A stretch of 64,000 nt of DNA, taken from NCBI GenBank assembly GCA_963851245.1, contig CAWKOH010000001.1, forward strand, positions 496,001 through 560,000, read 5' to 3'. How positions within the stretch are numbered: the stretch's first letter is position 1; each line of letters starts with the position of its first letter. Both the position numbers and the translations under genes were made by a program. The notes beneath the pieces were generated by a model. It saw nothing but the letters and a program-made list of their open reading frames with translations, searched no databases and was not told the origin of the DNA. The DNA comes from CAWKOH01 sp963851245. GTDB taxonomy: Bacteria > Actinomycetota > Acidimicrobiia > Acidimicrobiales > Palsa-688. This document shows positions 8,718 to 16,312 of this stretch, in pieces.

Positions 8718-10479
8718 GATCGCCACCCGGGCGGGCCGCCCGGAGGGCCGGCCGCCCCCGAGCGACGACCGGTACAAGTGGGTGGCGCTGACCAACACGT
8801 CAGTGGGCATGTTCATGGCGGTCCTGGACAGCTCCATCGTGATCATCGCCATGCCCGCCATCTTCCGGGGCATCGGCCTGAACCCGCTGGCGCCGGGCAA
8901 CATCAGCTACCTGCTGTGGATGATCATGGGCTACATCCTGGTGACAGCGACGCTGGTGGTGACCCTGGGCCGGTTGGGGGACATGGTGGGCCGGGTCCGC
9001 ATCTACAACCTGGGTTTCGTGGTCTTCACCTTGGCGTCGGTGGCGCTGTCCTTGGACCCGTACAGAGGTGAAGCGGGGGCCATCTGGCTGATCGTGTGGC
9101 GCCTGATCCAGGCCGTCGGCGGGTCGATGCTGATGGCCAACTCGGCGGCCATCCTGACCGACGCCTTCCCGGCCGAGCAGCGGGGCATGGCCTTGGGGGT
9201 CAACCAGATAGTGGGCATGTCCGGCCAGTTCATCGGCCTGGTGGCCGGGGGCCTGCTGGCGGCGTGGGACTGGCGGGCGGTGTTCTGGATCAACGTGCCT
9301 TTCGGGGTGTTCGGCACGGTGTGGGCCTACCGGCGCCTGCGGGAAATCTCCACGCCCGAGCCGGGCCGGATCGACTGGTGGGGCAACCTGACCTTCGCGT
9401 TGGGCCTGGGCTTGATACTCATCTCCATCACCTACGGGATTCAGCCCTACCACGGGTCCACCATGGGATGGGGCCGCCCCGAGGTCATATGGGGCCTGAT
9501 ACTGGGGGGCTGCCTGCTGGGGTTGTTCGGGCTGATCGAGACCCGGGTGGCCGAGCCCATGTTCAACCTGGCCCTGTTCAAGACCCGGGCGTTCGCGGCC
9601 GGCGCCGTCACCTCCCTGCTAAGTGCGGTGGCCCGGGGCGGCATGCAGTTCATGCTGATCATCTGGCTGCAAGGGATCTGGCTGCCCCTACACGGCTACA
9701 ACTTCTCCGACACTCCCCTGTGGGCCGGCATCTTCCTGTTACCCCTGACCTTCGGGTTCCTGGCCGCCGGTCCGGTGAGCGGCTACCTGTCGGATCGTTA
9801 CGGGGCCCGGCCCTTCGCCACCACCGGCATGGTGCTCTTCGCCGTCAGCTTCATCGGCTTGTTGCTGATACCGGTCAACTTCGCCTACTGGGAGTTCGCT
9901 CTCCTGTGCCTGGTCAACGGGATCGGCTCGGGCATGTTCGCAGCACCCAACACGTCGGCCATCATGAGCAGCGTCCCGGCCAACCAGCGAGGCCAGGCGT
10001 CGGGTATGCGGTCGGTGTTCATGAACAGCGGTCAGGCCATATCCATCGGCATCTTCTTCTCCCTGCTGATCACCGGCCTGCACTCCACCCTGCCTCGCAC
10101 CCTGTCGTCAGGCCTGCAGGCCCAAGGGGTCCCCTCCGACATCGCCCAGCACGTGGCCCACCTGCCCCCCGTCTCGTCGGTCTTCGCCGCCTTCCTGGGC
10201 TACAACCCCATCCAGACCCTCCTGGCCCCCACCGGCGTGCTGACCCGCCTGCCCGCCCAGAGCGTGGCCACCCTGACGGGCAAGCGGTTCTTCCCGAACC
10301 TCATATCCGAGCCCTTCCACCACGGCCTGGTCGTGGTGTTCACCGCCGCTGCCATCATGGCGGCCGTGGCTGCAGCCGTGTCGGCCATGCGGGGCACGCA
10401 GTACTTCCACGGCCAGGACGACATCGAAGCAGAACCAGAATCAATCGATGAGCCAGAATCAATCGACGAGGAGGTTTAG
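8710..10479 (+). CDS. MFS transporter, DHA2 (EmrB/QacA) type with 14 membrane spans
   Basis: The 589-residue protein is the length of 14-span drug/proton antiporters. It contains the DHA2 hallmark LDSSIVIIAMPAI in the first span, GRLGDMVGRVR in the loop after span 2, and GGSMLMANSAAILTDAFP. The C-terminal tail is acidic. The TTG start at 8710 overlaps the MarR stop by 8 bases; no strong ribosome binding site is visible and a later GTG within YKWVAL is possible. The position after marR suggests efflux of the ligand sensed by the regulator. Confidence 0.92.
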   Translation: MSEIATRAGRPEGRPPPSDDRYKWVALTNTSVGMFMAVLDSSIVIIAMPAIFRGIGLNPLAPGNISYLLWMIMGYILVTATLVVTLGRLGDMVGRVRIYNLGFVVFTLASVALSLDPYRGEAGAIWLIVWRLIQAVGGSMLMANSAAILTDAFPAEQRGMALGVNQIVGMSGQFIGLVAGGLLAAWDWRAVFWINVPFGVFGTVWAYRRLREISTPEPGRIDWWGNLTFALGLGLILISITYGIQPYHGSTMGWGRPEVIWGLILGGCLLGLFGLIETRVAEPMFNLALFKTRAFAAGAVTSLLSAVARGGMQFMLIIWLQGIWLPLHGYNFSDTPLWAGIFLLPLTFGFLAAGPVSGYLSDRYGARPFATTGMVLFAVSFIGLLLIPVNFAYWEFALLCLVNGIGSGMFAAPNTSAIMSSVPANQRGQASGMRSVFMNSGQAISIGIFFSLLITGLHSTLPRTLSSGLQAQGVPSDIAQHVAHLPPVSSVFAAFLGYNPIQTLLAPTGVLTRLPAQSVATLTGKRFFPNLISEPFHHGLVVVFTAAAIMAAVAAAVSAMRGTQYFHGQDDIEAEPESIDEPESIDEEV

Positions 10480-10481
10480 CT

Positions 10482-11225
10482 ATGAGCGAGCTCACGGCCC
10501 AGACGATCACGATCAAAGGCCACGGCGGCGACGACATCGAGGCCTACACCGCTTCACCCGCCGGCGGTGGCCGCCGGGGCGGGGTGGTGGTAATACACCA
10601 CATGCCCGGCTACGACCGGGCCACCAAGGAGATCGCCCGCCGCTTCGCCGAGCTCGGCTATGACGCCATCATGCCCAACCTCTACTGGCGCGAAGCCCCT
10701 GGCGCCGCCCCTGACGACGACGCGGCGGCCACCGCCCGGGCCCAGGGCGGGGTACCCGACGCCCGTCTCATCGGCGACGTGGACGCCGCCGCCGGCTATC
10801 TGCGGGCCCTCCCCGCTTCGAACGGCAAGGTCGGCGTCATCGGCTACTGCTCCGGGGGCCGCCAGAGCGTGCTGGCCGCCTGCAACCTCGACCTCGACGG
10901 CGCCGTCGACTGCTACGGCGCCTTCGTCACCGGCACCCCACCCGAAGGCTTCCCCCTCCAGGTCACCAACCTGGTTGATCAGGTACCCAACCTGCGCTGC
11001 CCCCTCCTCGGGCTGTTCGGCATCGAGGACAAGTTCCCCGGCCCCGAGCAGGTCGCCGAGCTCGAGCAGATCCTCAAGGACAATGGGAAGGAGTACGAGT
11101 TCCACAGCTACGAAGGCGCCGGCCACGCCTTCTTCTCCGTGGACCGGCCCTCCTACAACGTGGCCGCCGCCAACGACGGCTGGGAGCGCATCGAAAGCTT
11201 CTACGCCAAGCACCTCGGCGGCTGA
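10482..11225 (+). CDS. Dienelactone hydrolase family protein
   Basis: This 247-residue alpha/beta hydrolase shows the dienelactone hydrolase triad: Cys123 in GYCSGG, Asp183 in GIEDKFP and His215 in GAGHAFF. The family hydrolyses cyclic enol-lactones or related esters. A strong GAGGAGG lies 8-9 bases before the ATG, and the gene follows the exporter stop by two bases. Co-expression with an exporter and MarR repressor suggests detoxification of an aromatic or lactone compound, but the substrate is unknown. Confidence 0.9.
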   Translation: MSELTAQTITIKGHGGDDIEAYTASPAGGGRRGGVVVIHHMPGYDRATKEIARRFAELGYDAIMPNLYWREAPGAAPDDDAAATARAQGGVPDARLIGDVDAAAGYLRALPASNGKVGVIGYCSGGRQSVLAACNLDLDGAVDCYGAFVTGTPPEGFPLQVTNLVDQVPNLRCPLLGLFGIEDKFPGPEQVAELEQILKDNGKEYEFHSYEGAGHAFFSVDRPSYNVAAANDGWERIESFYAKHLGG

Positions 11226-11228
11226 CCC

Positions 11229-11510
11229 ATGTGCACCTATGCCACCGTTCAAGAAGCAGTCGAGGGCAGCGCCAAAGGTCCCGGCGGGACCTGGATGCGC
11301 ATCTCCGACGCCACCGTCTACTTCGACCACCCCGTGCACGCCATGGCCGAGCACACCCTCAACATCGACCTGGCGGACCCGGGACGCGGCCCCGCGGCCC
11401 GGGTCGCCATCGAGTTGACGGCCGAGTCGGCCCGGCGCCTGATCTCGGCCATCGAGGCGGCGCTCGCCTCGGCGCCGGCCGCCCTTACATCGGGCGCCGG
11501 TTCGAGTTAG
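11229..11510 (+). CDS. Small conserved protein, DUF6295-like
   Basis: The 93-residue protein begins MCTYATVQEAVEGSAKGPGG and contains YFDHPVHAMAEHTLNIDL, a pattern I associate with a short actinobacterial family (DUF6295). The family name is from memory and should be checked. It starts three bases after the hydrolase stop and is the last gene of the marR operon. The conserved Cys2, His and Asp residues could bind a metal. Function unknown. Its 3' end abuts the truncated luciferase-like gene on the opposite strand. Confidence 0.7.
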   Translation: MCTYATVQEAVEGSAKGPGGTWMRISDATVYFDHPVHAMAEHTLNIDLADPGRGPAARVAIELTAESARRLISAIEAALASAPAALTSGAGSS

Positions 11511-12008
11511 GGTCCCGCCTCCACCCAGGGCCGTCGTACGCCGGTGGCCTCGGTAGTACATCCCGTGATGGTCCACCTCCTGGCCGGACCAGAGCAGCTC
11601 GAGCAAAGCGGCCGCCTCATCCAGAGAGTCGCCCCTCTCCACCGGGTCGACGGTCTCACCGAACTTGCTGAGCTCGCCCGATGAATCGACGCCAAGTCCC
11701 AGGCCCATGGTCAGGCGCCCGTCCGAGAGCCGGTCGAGGGTGATCGCCTCCCTGGCCAGCTTTGGCGGACGCCGTCTCGTCGTGGGTGTGACCATGGGGC
11801 CGATACGGATGGACCTGGTCGAGGTGGCTATGGCGGCCAGGGCGATCCAGACGTCGGCGATCTCCTGCGGTTCGTCAGGCGGGCGCAGCATGTGGTCCCA
11901 CAACAACAACCCATCCCATCCGCTTTCCCCGCCCCGGTCGCGATCTCGATCAGCAACTGCGGATTGGGTCAGCTCTCCGAGGGGCGGAAGGAAGAGGGCG
12001 TGCTTCAT
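11511..12008 (-). pseudogene. Truncated LLM-class F420-dependent oxidoreductase
   Basis: From the ATG at 12008 the frame encodes the N-terminal half of a luciferase-like flavin oxidoreductase. Family features are GWDGLLLWDHMLRPPDEP, IRIGPMVTPTTRRRPPKLAR and LDRLSDGRLTMGLGLGVD, and it ends at HHGMYYRG. Homology is lost there, near the end of the convergent small gene at 11510. The C-terminal half (well over 100 residues) is missing and the frame just runs on antisense into the marR operon. It is therefore a 5' remnant and probably inactive. Confidence 0.72.
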
Positions 12009-12028
12009 AGAGCTAGTCTGCCGACCCC

Positions 12029-12057
12029 TTGACTGCCGAACGTTTGTTCGATATGAT
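12029..12057 (+). promoter_or_regulatory. LexA-controlled promoter (SOS box inside the core promoter)
   Basis: TTGACT at 12029-12034 and TATGAT at 12052-12057 are separated by 17 bases, a near-consensus promoter. The spacer contains CGAACGTTTGTTCG at 12037-12050, which matches the actinobacterial LexA box pattern CGAAC-N4-GTTCG. LexA bound here would block RNA polymerase, so the downstream HNH gene should be induced by DNA damage. The box match and spacing are read directly; regulation by LexA is inferred. Confidence 0.82.
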
Positions 12058-12096
12058 AGTGGTGCCTCGAGGTCGGGCCTGACGACTTCCTCTTTG

Positions 12097-12801
12097 ATGG
12101 CAGGTGGCCAGCTGGTCATCACCCTGGCCGACGTCGAAGTAGAAGAGTTCGCGGCCGCCTTCCAAGCCTTTCTGGACCTGCGTTTCCGGCCTCCGGCTGG
12201 GGAGGAGTCTTCAGGTGGAGACTGGGTGGCCGAGGAGGCCCCCCTGGAGGAGCCCGCCCGCTCCGCCAAAAAGGCCGACGCCTTCATGGACCTGGTCGCC
12301 ACCGCCCTGGCCCACGCCCATAGCGGCCAGGCCGCCGGCGACGACCGGTACCTGGTCCACGTGGTGGCCCGCTACCAGGGTCTCGACCTGACCTTTCTCG
12401 ACGGCAGGCCCCTCCACCCCGCTGACGCCGCCACCATGACCTGCGACACCGCCATCGTGGCCCACATCGTCACCGACGGCGGAGAACCCCTGAACGTGGG
12501 GCGAAAAACCCGGGAGTGGAACACCGCCCAGCGCCGAGCCATCAGTGTGAGGGACGGAGGGCACTGCCGCTTCGTGGGCTGCGCCTTCCGCCACTACGAC
12601 ATCCACCACCTCCGTCCCTGGGAGGCCGGAGGCGCCACCGATATCGCCAACGCCACGTCCCTCTGCCGCCGCCACCACCGCATGATCCACGCCGGCTTCG
12701 GCGTCACAGGTGACCCCAACGGCGAACTGGCTTTCCACCGCCCCGACGGCACCCACCTTGGATCCACCTACCCGGCCCAGGTACGAGTACCGGCCCAGTG
12801 A
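12097..12801 (+). CDS. HNH endonuclease domain protein, N-terminally shortened DUF222/13E12 type
   Basis: The 234-residue protein ends in an HNH nuclease domain: DGGHCRFVGC, then YDIHHLRPWEAGG, then SLCRRHHRMIHAG, with zinc-binding cysteines near 157, 162 and 190 and catalytic-type histidines near 170-171. Residues 80-150 resemble the C-terminal part of DUF222. Typical 13E12-family proteins are about 400 residues or more, so about half of the N-terminal DUF222 domain is missing. The upstream open frame is antisense to another gene and is not counted. The gene sits behind a LexA-type promoter, so a DNA-damage role or mobile origin is likely. The ATG at 12097 has only a weak ribosome binding site. 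Confidence 0.75.
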   Translation: MAGGQLVITLADVEVEEFAAAFQAFLDLRFRPPAGEESSGGDWVAEEAPLEEPARSAKKADAFMDLVATALAHAHSGQAAGDDRYLVHVVARYQGLDLTFLDGRPLHPADAATMTCDTAIVAHIVTDGGEPLNVGRKTREWNTAQRRAISVRDGGHCRFVGCAFRHYDIHHLRPWEAGGATDIANATSLCRRHHRMIHAGFGVTGDPNGELAFHRPDGTHLGSTYPAQVRVPAQ

Positions 12802-12830
12802 ACAGCCGACGCCCGGGGACGACGTGTTAC

Positions 12831-12860
12831 ATACCAGATCGCATCCCATTCTGGTATACT
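12831..12860 (+). promoter_or_regulatory. Inverted-repeat operator and -10 box of the mazEF-like pair
   Basis: ATACCAGA (12831-12838) and TCTGGTAT (12850-12857) form a perfect 8-base inverted repeat with an 11-base centre. The right arm overlaps TATACT (12855-12860), a good -10 box. Transcription would start a few bases before or at the GTG at 12869, so the message is nearly leaderless. This is a natural site for autorepression by the antitoxin or the toxin-antitoxin complex. Confidence 0.68.
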
Positions 12861-12868
12861 AGCTGGTC

Positions 12869-13123
12869 GTGGCAACAGAACAAATCGCCGTCCGGCTCCC
12901 TCAAGAGCTGTTGGCCGAAGTAGACGACCTCGTAGCTCGCGGCGTCTACGAAAGCCGGGCCGCAGCCGTTCGCGCAGGCGTCGAGGCGGTGGCAGCGTCG
13001 GAACGAAGACGCCAGATCGATCGAGCCCTGGTAGAGGGATACCAACGCCGCCCAGCTGGTGAAGCAGAACGCGAAGCCGCCATCGCATCTCTGCGCGACG
13101 CCATCCTCGAGGAGCCTTGGTGA
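12869..13123 (+). CDS. Ribbon-helix-helix antitoxin (MazE-like)
   Basis: The 84-residue protein begins with a ribbon-helix-helix DNA-binding segment (EQIAVRLPQELLAEVDDLVARG, then YESRAAAVRAGVEAV) and ends in a charged tail rich in Arg and Glu that would wrap the toxin. It starts with GTG just downstream of an operator-like inverted repeat. Its stop overlaps the start of the toxin gene in a GTGA arrangement, typical of toxin-antitoxin pairs. It should neutralise the toxin and repress the operon. Confidence 0.85.
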   Translation: MATEQIAVRLPQELLAEVDDLVARGVYESRAAAVRAGVEAVAASERRRQIDRALVEGYQRRPAGEAEREAAIASLRDAILEEPW

Positions 13124-13437
13124 GCGAACCACGCCGCGGCGAAGTCTGGTGGGGTGAGATTGAGGACGTGGGTCGCCGTCCCTTCCTGATTATGACTCGC
13201 TCGGCCGCGATCCCCGTTCTGCACAACGTGTTGGCGGCCCCAATCACCCGCACTGTCCGAGACATCCCGACAGAAGTACGTCTCGGGCCTGACGACGGGA
13301 TGCCATCAGACTGCGCGGCCAGCTTCGACAATCTGCGAGTCGTACCAAAGGCGTACCTGGTCGACCGCGTGTGCGCGCTTGAAGCCATCCGGATGGTTGA
13401 GTCGTGCCGCGCTCTGCGCGCGGCCGTCGATTGCTAA
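13120..13437 (+). CDS. MazF/PemK-type mRNA interferase toxin
   Basis: The 105-residue protein shows the MazF/PemK fold: PRRGEVWWGEIEDVGRRPFL at the start, then APITRTVRDIPTEVRL and DCAASFDNLRVVPK with the conserved Asp-Asn segment. MazF toxins cleave mRNA at short sequences and stop growth when the antitoxin is degraded. The GTG at 13120 is preferred to the TTG three bases earlier because it gives the usual four-base overlap with the antitoxin stop. The protein appears full length and intact. Confidence 0.88.
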   Translation: MSEPRRGEVWWGEIEDVGRRPFLIMTRSAAIPVLHNVLAAPITRTVRDIPTEVRLGPDDGMPSDCAASFDNLRVVPKAYLVDRVCALEAIRMVESCRALRAAVDC

Positions 13438-13536
13438 CCAGCAACCAATCTGGCACGGTGAAGGGGGGGTCGCGCTAATGGAACAGCGTGTCCGAGCAGA
13501 GTGGGCGAAATGGAACGGCGGGACCGTCTGAATTGG

Positions 13537-13896
13537 CTACCTCGGACGAGTCTGTTCGACTAGCAACGCCAGGGTCCGTTCGATCTGGTCCAGCCTTCGG
13601 TTTACCGTAGCTATATCGCGAGCCGGGGGGTCGCCGATCTCGCCAGGGGTCTCGGGTAGCTCGGTCGCCCTTCGTCGCGATGCCTCGACGAACACGGAAG
13701 TGACGGCGGCGGTGACAATGGTGAGGAAGCCGATACCTGTCACCATAACGACGGCGGCTACAAGGCGGCCGACAATCCTGTGAGGCGTCACGTCTCCGTA
13801 TCCGACCGTGGTCACCTCTTCTCCACCGACAGCCGCTGGCTGGTTGCGTCCATCGAGTTCGCCGCCGAAGATATAGTCGATACGGCCTACCAGCAC
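13537..13896 (-). pseudogene. Remnant of a two-TM potassium channel (pore plus last helix)
   Basis: The frame contains a potassium selectivity filter, VTTVGYGDVTP, followed by a transmembrane helix (RLVAAVVMVTGIGFLTIVTAA) and a charged cytoplasmic tail with a short coiled coil (RRLDQIERTLALLVEQ). Upstream of the filter, the expected first transmembrane helix and pore helix are absent. A shifted frame reads LSVEK just before VTT, so a 2-base indel near 13812-13818 may have occurred. I see no intact start. It is probably the decayed 3' part of a channel gene. Confidence 0.65.
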
Positions 13897-14083
13897 CTCA
13901 GTCCGCTGCTGGTGCGATGGCAGTACCAGGGGCAGCTCTACGCGGACTTGGACCTGCGGGATACGACTCGCTGGCTGAACGCATCAGCGAACATGCTGCT
14001 GGTCCCGCCACTGGTCGAGCGCTCCCCGAGAGCCGGAGATGTCCTACAGTGCCGCCTGTCGCCATCGGTATGCCCACCAAGTG

Positions 14084-14803
14084 TCATGCCCGCAGATTGC
14101 GGAGTGTGTACTCGCGCATGATCGATGTCTGGGTCCGCCCGACGTCGAGAAACTTCGGGATGTCCTCGCCGATCGTCGCACGGTTGGCCTCGACGCGGCT
14201 CGGATCGCCATCGGCCCCGTAGAAGCGCCGGGGCTCCAGAATGTCATCGAGTTGCTCGAATCCCTCTTCACAAATCGCGTCGATCTCGGGTGCGTCGGGG
14301 GTCAGTGGTCGCGCTACGACGTTGCGGACGTAGGTCCTCTGCGGGTGGATGCGGAGAGACATCGGCATGTGAACGTGACGCCAATGGACCAGGAAGTCGC
14401 CAGGGGTCATCCCGACGGCGCAACAGAGGGTCGACGTGACAATGAGCCCGGGTCGGGGTTCGTCCGCGCTCGTAGATCGGTCTGTCCGCCATCGGGGCAC
14501 CGATTCAGTCACGACGTAGCCGCTGTGATGAGTCGATAACTCGGCGACGGCCTCGTCGGCGTCGGCAATGTCGTCAGCACAATCGGTCCATACAGAGACA
14601 GTTGCGATCAGGCGGCCGTCCTGCAGGGGACGATTTCCGCGCCACCGCTGATTCGCGGCAAGGTCCTCGACCTGGAAGGCGACACCGGGGTAGCGGCTGG
14701 GATCGAGACCTCCTAGTGCCCCGTCGATGAACGTGCGGATCGCACTATGGTCCAAACGCGGTGCGTCGCCGGTCGCGAAGGCCACGAAAATCACCTTCTC
14801 CAT
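14084..14803 (-). CDS. EthD-domain (dimeric alpha/beta barrel) protein
   Basis: The 239-residue protein resembles EthD-type ferredoxin-like barrels, often duplicated in tandem. The first half contains KVIFVAFATGDAPRL and VAFQVEDL; the second half begins LIVTSTLCCAVGMTPGDFLV and has HWRHVHMPMSLRIHP-QRTYVRN, the EthD pattern. The biochemical role of such proteins is poorly defined, but they accompany P450s, SDRs and lipid or ether catabolic enzymes. GAGGTGGG precedes the ATG. It lies 84 bases downstream of the SDR gene on the same strand, likely in one operon. Two other EthD-like proteins lie at 46.8-49.7 kb. Confidence 0.68.
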   Translation of the reverse strand: MEKVIFVAFATGDAPRLDHSAIRTFIDGALGGLDPSRYPGVAFQVEDLAANQRWRGNRPLQDGRLIATVSVWTDCADDIADADEAVAELSTHHSGYVVTESVPRWRTDRSTSADEPRPGLIVTSTLCCAVGMTPGDFLVHWRHVHMPMSLRIHPQRTYVRNVVARPLTPDAPEIDAICEEGFEQLDDILEPRRFYGADGDPSRVEANRATIGEDIPKFLDVGRTQTSIMREYTLRNLRA

Positions 14804-14887
14804 CTGGTTCCCACCTCGGAGATCGAACGTTGTGTGCGGTCTTGTGCTACCGGCGCGGAATCCGGTACCTGAAGAGTGAGAGCGTCC

Positions 14888-15817
14888 TCAACTTGGTGGA
14901 GTACTCGCCGGACGCTTATAGAAGATTGCGGGTTCAATGCCCTGGAGCGTCGGCACCCGCAGTGCGTAGAGCTGATCGCGCTCGACACGATCAGCTTGCG
15001 CCACGATCTCTGCCTCGTCGTAGTGGACAGAGAAGAACCGCCCGGAGAGAGCGTCCGCCTTGCCAGACGCGAGGAACAGACATAGTGAGGCAGCACGCTC
15101 CGGCGGGTACCAGCCGTCATCTTCCAGAGCATGGCCCGGGGGATACACCCACGGGGCGTCGGCCGGAGGCTCTGCGGCGAATTGCTCGCGAGCCGGCCAG
15201 ATGTACTTCGTGAGCTTAGTGAGCACATTTCCGGGCGTGATGGAGAAGACCGTGACCCCTCGTCCTTGGAGTTCGAGAGCCAGAGCCTCGCTGAATCGAA
15301 TGATTCCTGTCTTGGCCACGGTGTACGGCAAGATGAACGGCATCCCCAGCATGCCGGCACCGCTCGATACATTGATGACACAGCCCTGTCCGACGTCCAG
15401 CATTCCCGGCAGCACCAGTCGGGTAAGTAGCATCGCCGCGATCAGGTTCGTCTGAATACCCGCAACAATCGCGCCTGGGTCGATGTTCTCGAACCTACCG
15501 CCGGACCCAGGGACACCCCCACCGGCGTTGTTCACCAGGATCGTCGGGGGGCCGAGCTCCTTCTCGGTGGTGGTTAGCATCGCTTTGACGGAGTCCAGGT
15601 CCGTAACGTCCGCCGGGAATGACACCGCCCGGCCACCAGCCCCGTTGACGATGGACGCCGTCTCCTCGATCTCGCCTGCAGAACGTGCGGTGACCATGAC
15701 CGACGCCCCCGCCTCCGCGAATGAGAGCGCGGTCGCCCGTCCAATACCGCGGCCGCCACCGGTCACGATGGCGACTCTGCCCGCCAACCCGTTTTCAGAC
15801 GTTGCCCCACTGCTCAT
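14888..15817 (-). CDS. SDR family oxidoreductase
   Basis: The 309-residue protein has the SDR cofactor motif TGGGRGIG (19-26), NNAG (97-100), catalytic Ser152 and the pair Tyr165/Lys169 in YTVAK. It should oxidise or reduce a hydroxyl/keto group with NAD(P). The ATG at 15817 is chosen over one at 15847 because GGGAGGG lies about 7 bases upstream. The C-terminus is about 40 residues longer than a minimal SDR. The upstream region carries a perfect 14-base palindrome and a tandem-hexamer element, and an EthD-like gene follows downstream. Confidence 0.92.
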   Translation of the reverse strand: MSSGATSENGLAGRVAIVTGGGRGIGRATALSFAEAGASVMVTARSAGEIEETASIVNGAGGRAVSFPADVTDLDSVKAMLTTTEKELGPPTILVNNAGGGVPGSGGRFENIDPGAIVAGIQTNLIAAMLLTRLVLPGMLDVGQGCVINVSSGAGMLGMPFILPYTVAKTGIIRFSEALALELQGRGVTVFSITPGNVLTKLTKYIWPAREQFAAEPPADAPWVYPPGHALEDDGWYPPERAASLCLFLASGKADALSGRFFSVHYDEAEIVAQADRVERDQLYALRVPTLQGIEPAIFYKRPASTPPS

Positions 15818-15903
15818 CGAGAGTCCCTCCCATCTGGACCCATGCACCCAGAGCGACTTTCGCCACGTTGGTCATGCCGAAGTGGCCAAGCCGGCCGATT
15901 GTA

Positions 15904-15928
15904 GACATTGACATCAGGTTATAACCTG
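15904..15928. promoter_or_regulatory. Palindrome plus hexamer element upstream of the SDR gene
   Basis: CAGGTTATAACCTG at 15915-15928 is a perfect 14-base palindrome. It directly abuts GACATTGACATC (15904-15915), two hexamers matching the repeated element found before other operons in the window. The site lies about 90-110 bases upstream of the SDR start at 15817. The palindrome could be a TetR/GntR-type operator. Which regulator binds is unknown. Confidence 0.5.
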
Positions 15929-16164
15929 TCCGGCGCCAGGCGGCAACTCGCGTCTCCCCGGACGTGTCCCCCGCCGCGCTTGGTTGCGATCAACCCGGAG
16001 GGGGGCTCGTCCTTGTTTCGTGGAGCCAAGAGATCTCCAGCCGCGCTCGGTACCCGGCATGACACCACCTGCGGCCAAACGTACCCAGAAGTGCGTATGA
16101 GAGCGTGTTCTTGCCGAGCAGCGGCACCCATCTCGATCCCGACCCGATCGACAGATGCTGATCT

Positions 16165-16308
16165 GCAGATGAGGTGGTGGTAGCCCAGCCGATGGGCCGC
16201 TTCCGCGATCTGGGCCACCTCCTGGATGGATGCGTCCCGCTCCCAGGGCGAACAGAACTCGGGGTTCATGGTCACCACCGGCATTCCGATCGATGGCTTC
16301 AACGACAT
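16165..16308 (-). pseudogene. 5' remnant of an LLM-class (luciferase-like) oxidoreductase
   Basis: The ATG at 16308 opens a frame reading MSLKPSIGMPVVTMNPEFCS followed by IQEVAQIAEAAHRLGYHHL, the typical N-terminus of F420-type luciferase-like proteins. After about 48 residues the similarity stops. The frame continues to a stop at 15919 without recognisable motifs, so the remaining 200 or more residues are lost or scrambled. It lies 5 bases after the SDR stop on the same strand, so it was probably the next gene of that operon. The region 15930-16165 holds nothing else I can identify. Confidence 0.65.
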
Positions 16309-16312
16309 GGCC

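Noticed and set aside
10554..12302. Very long minus-strand open frame across the hydrolase and HNH genes
   Set aside because: Only 11511-12008 within it shows family features (truncated luciferase-like protein); the rest is antisense to well-supported genes.
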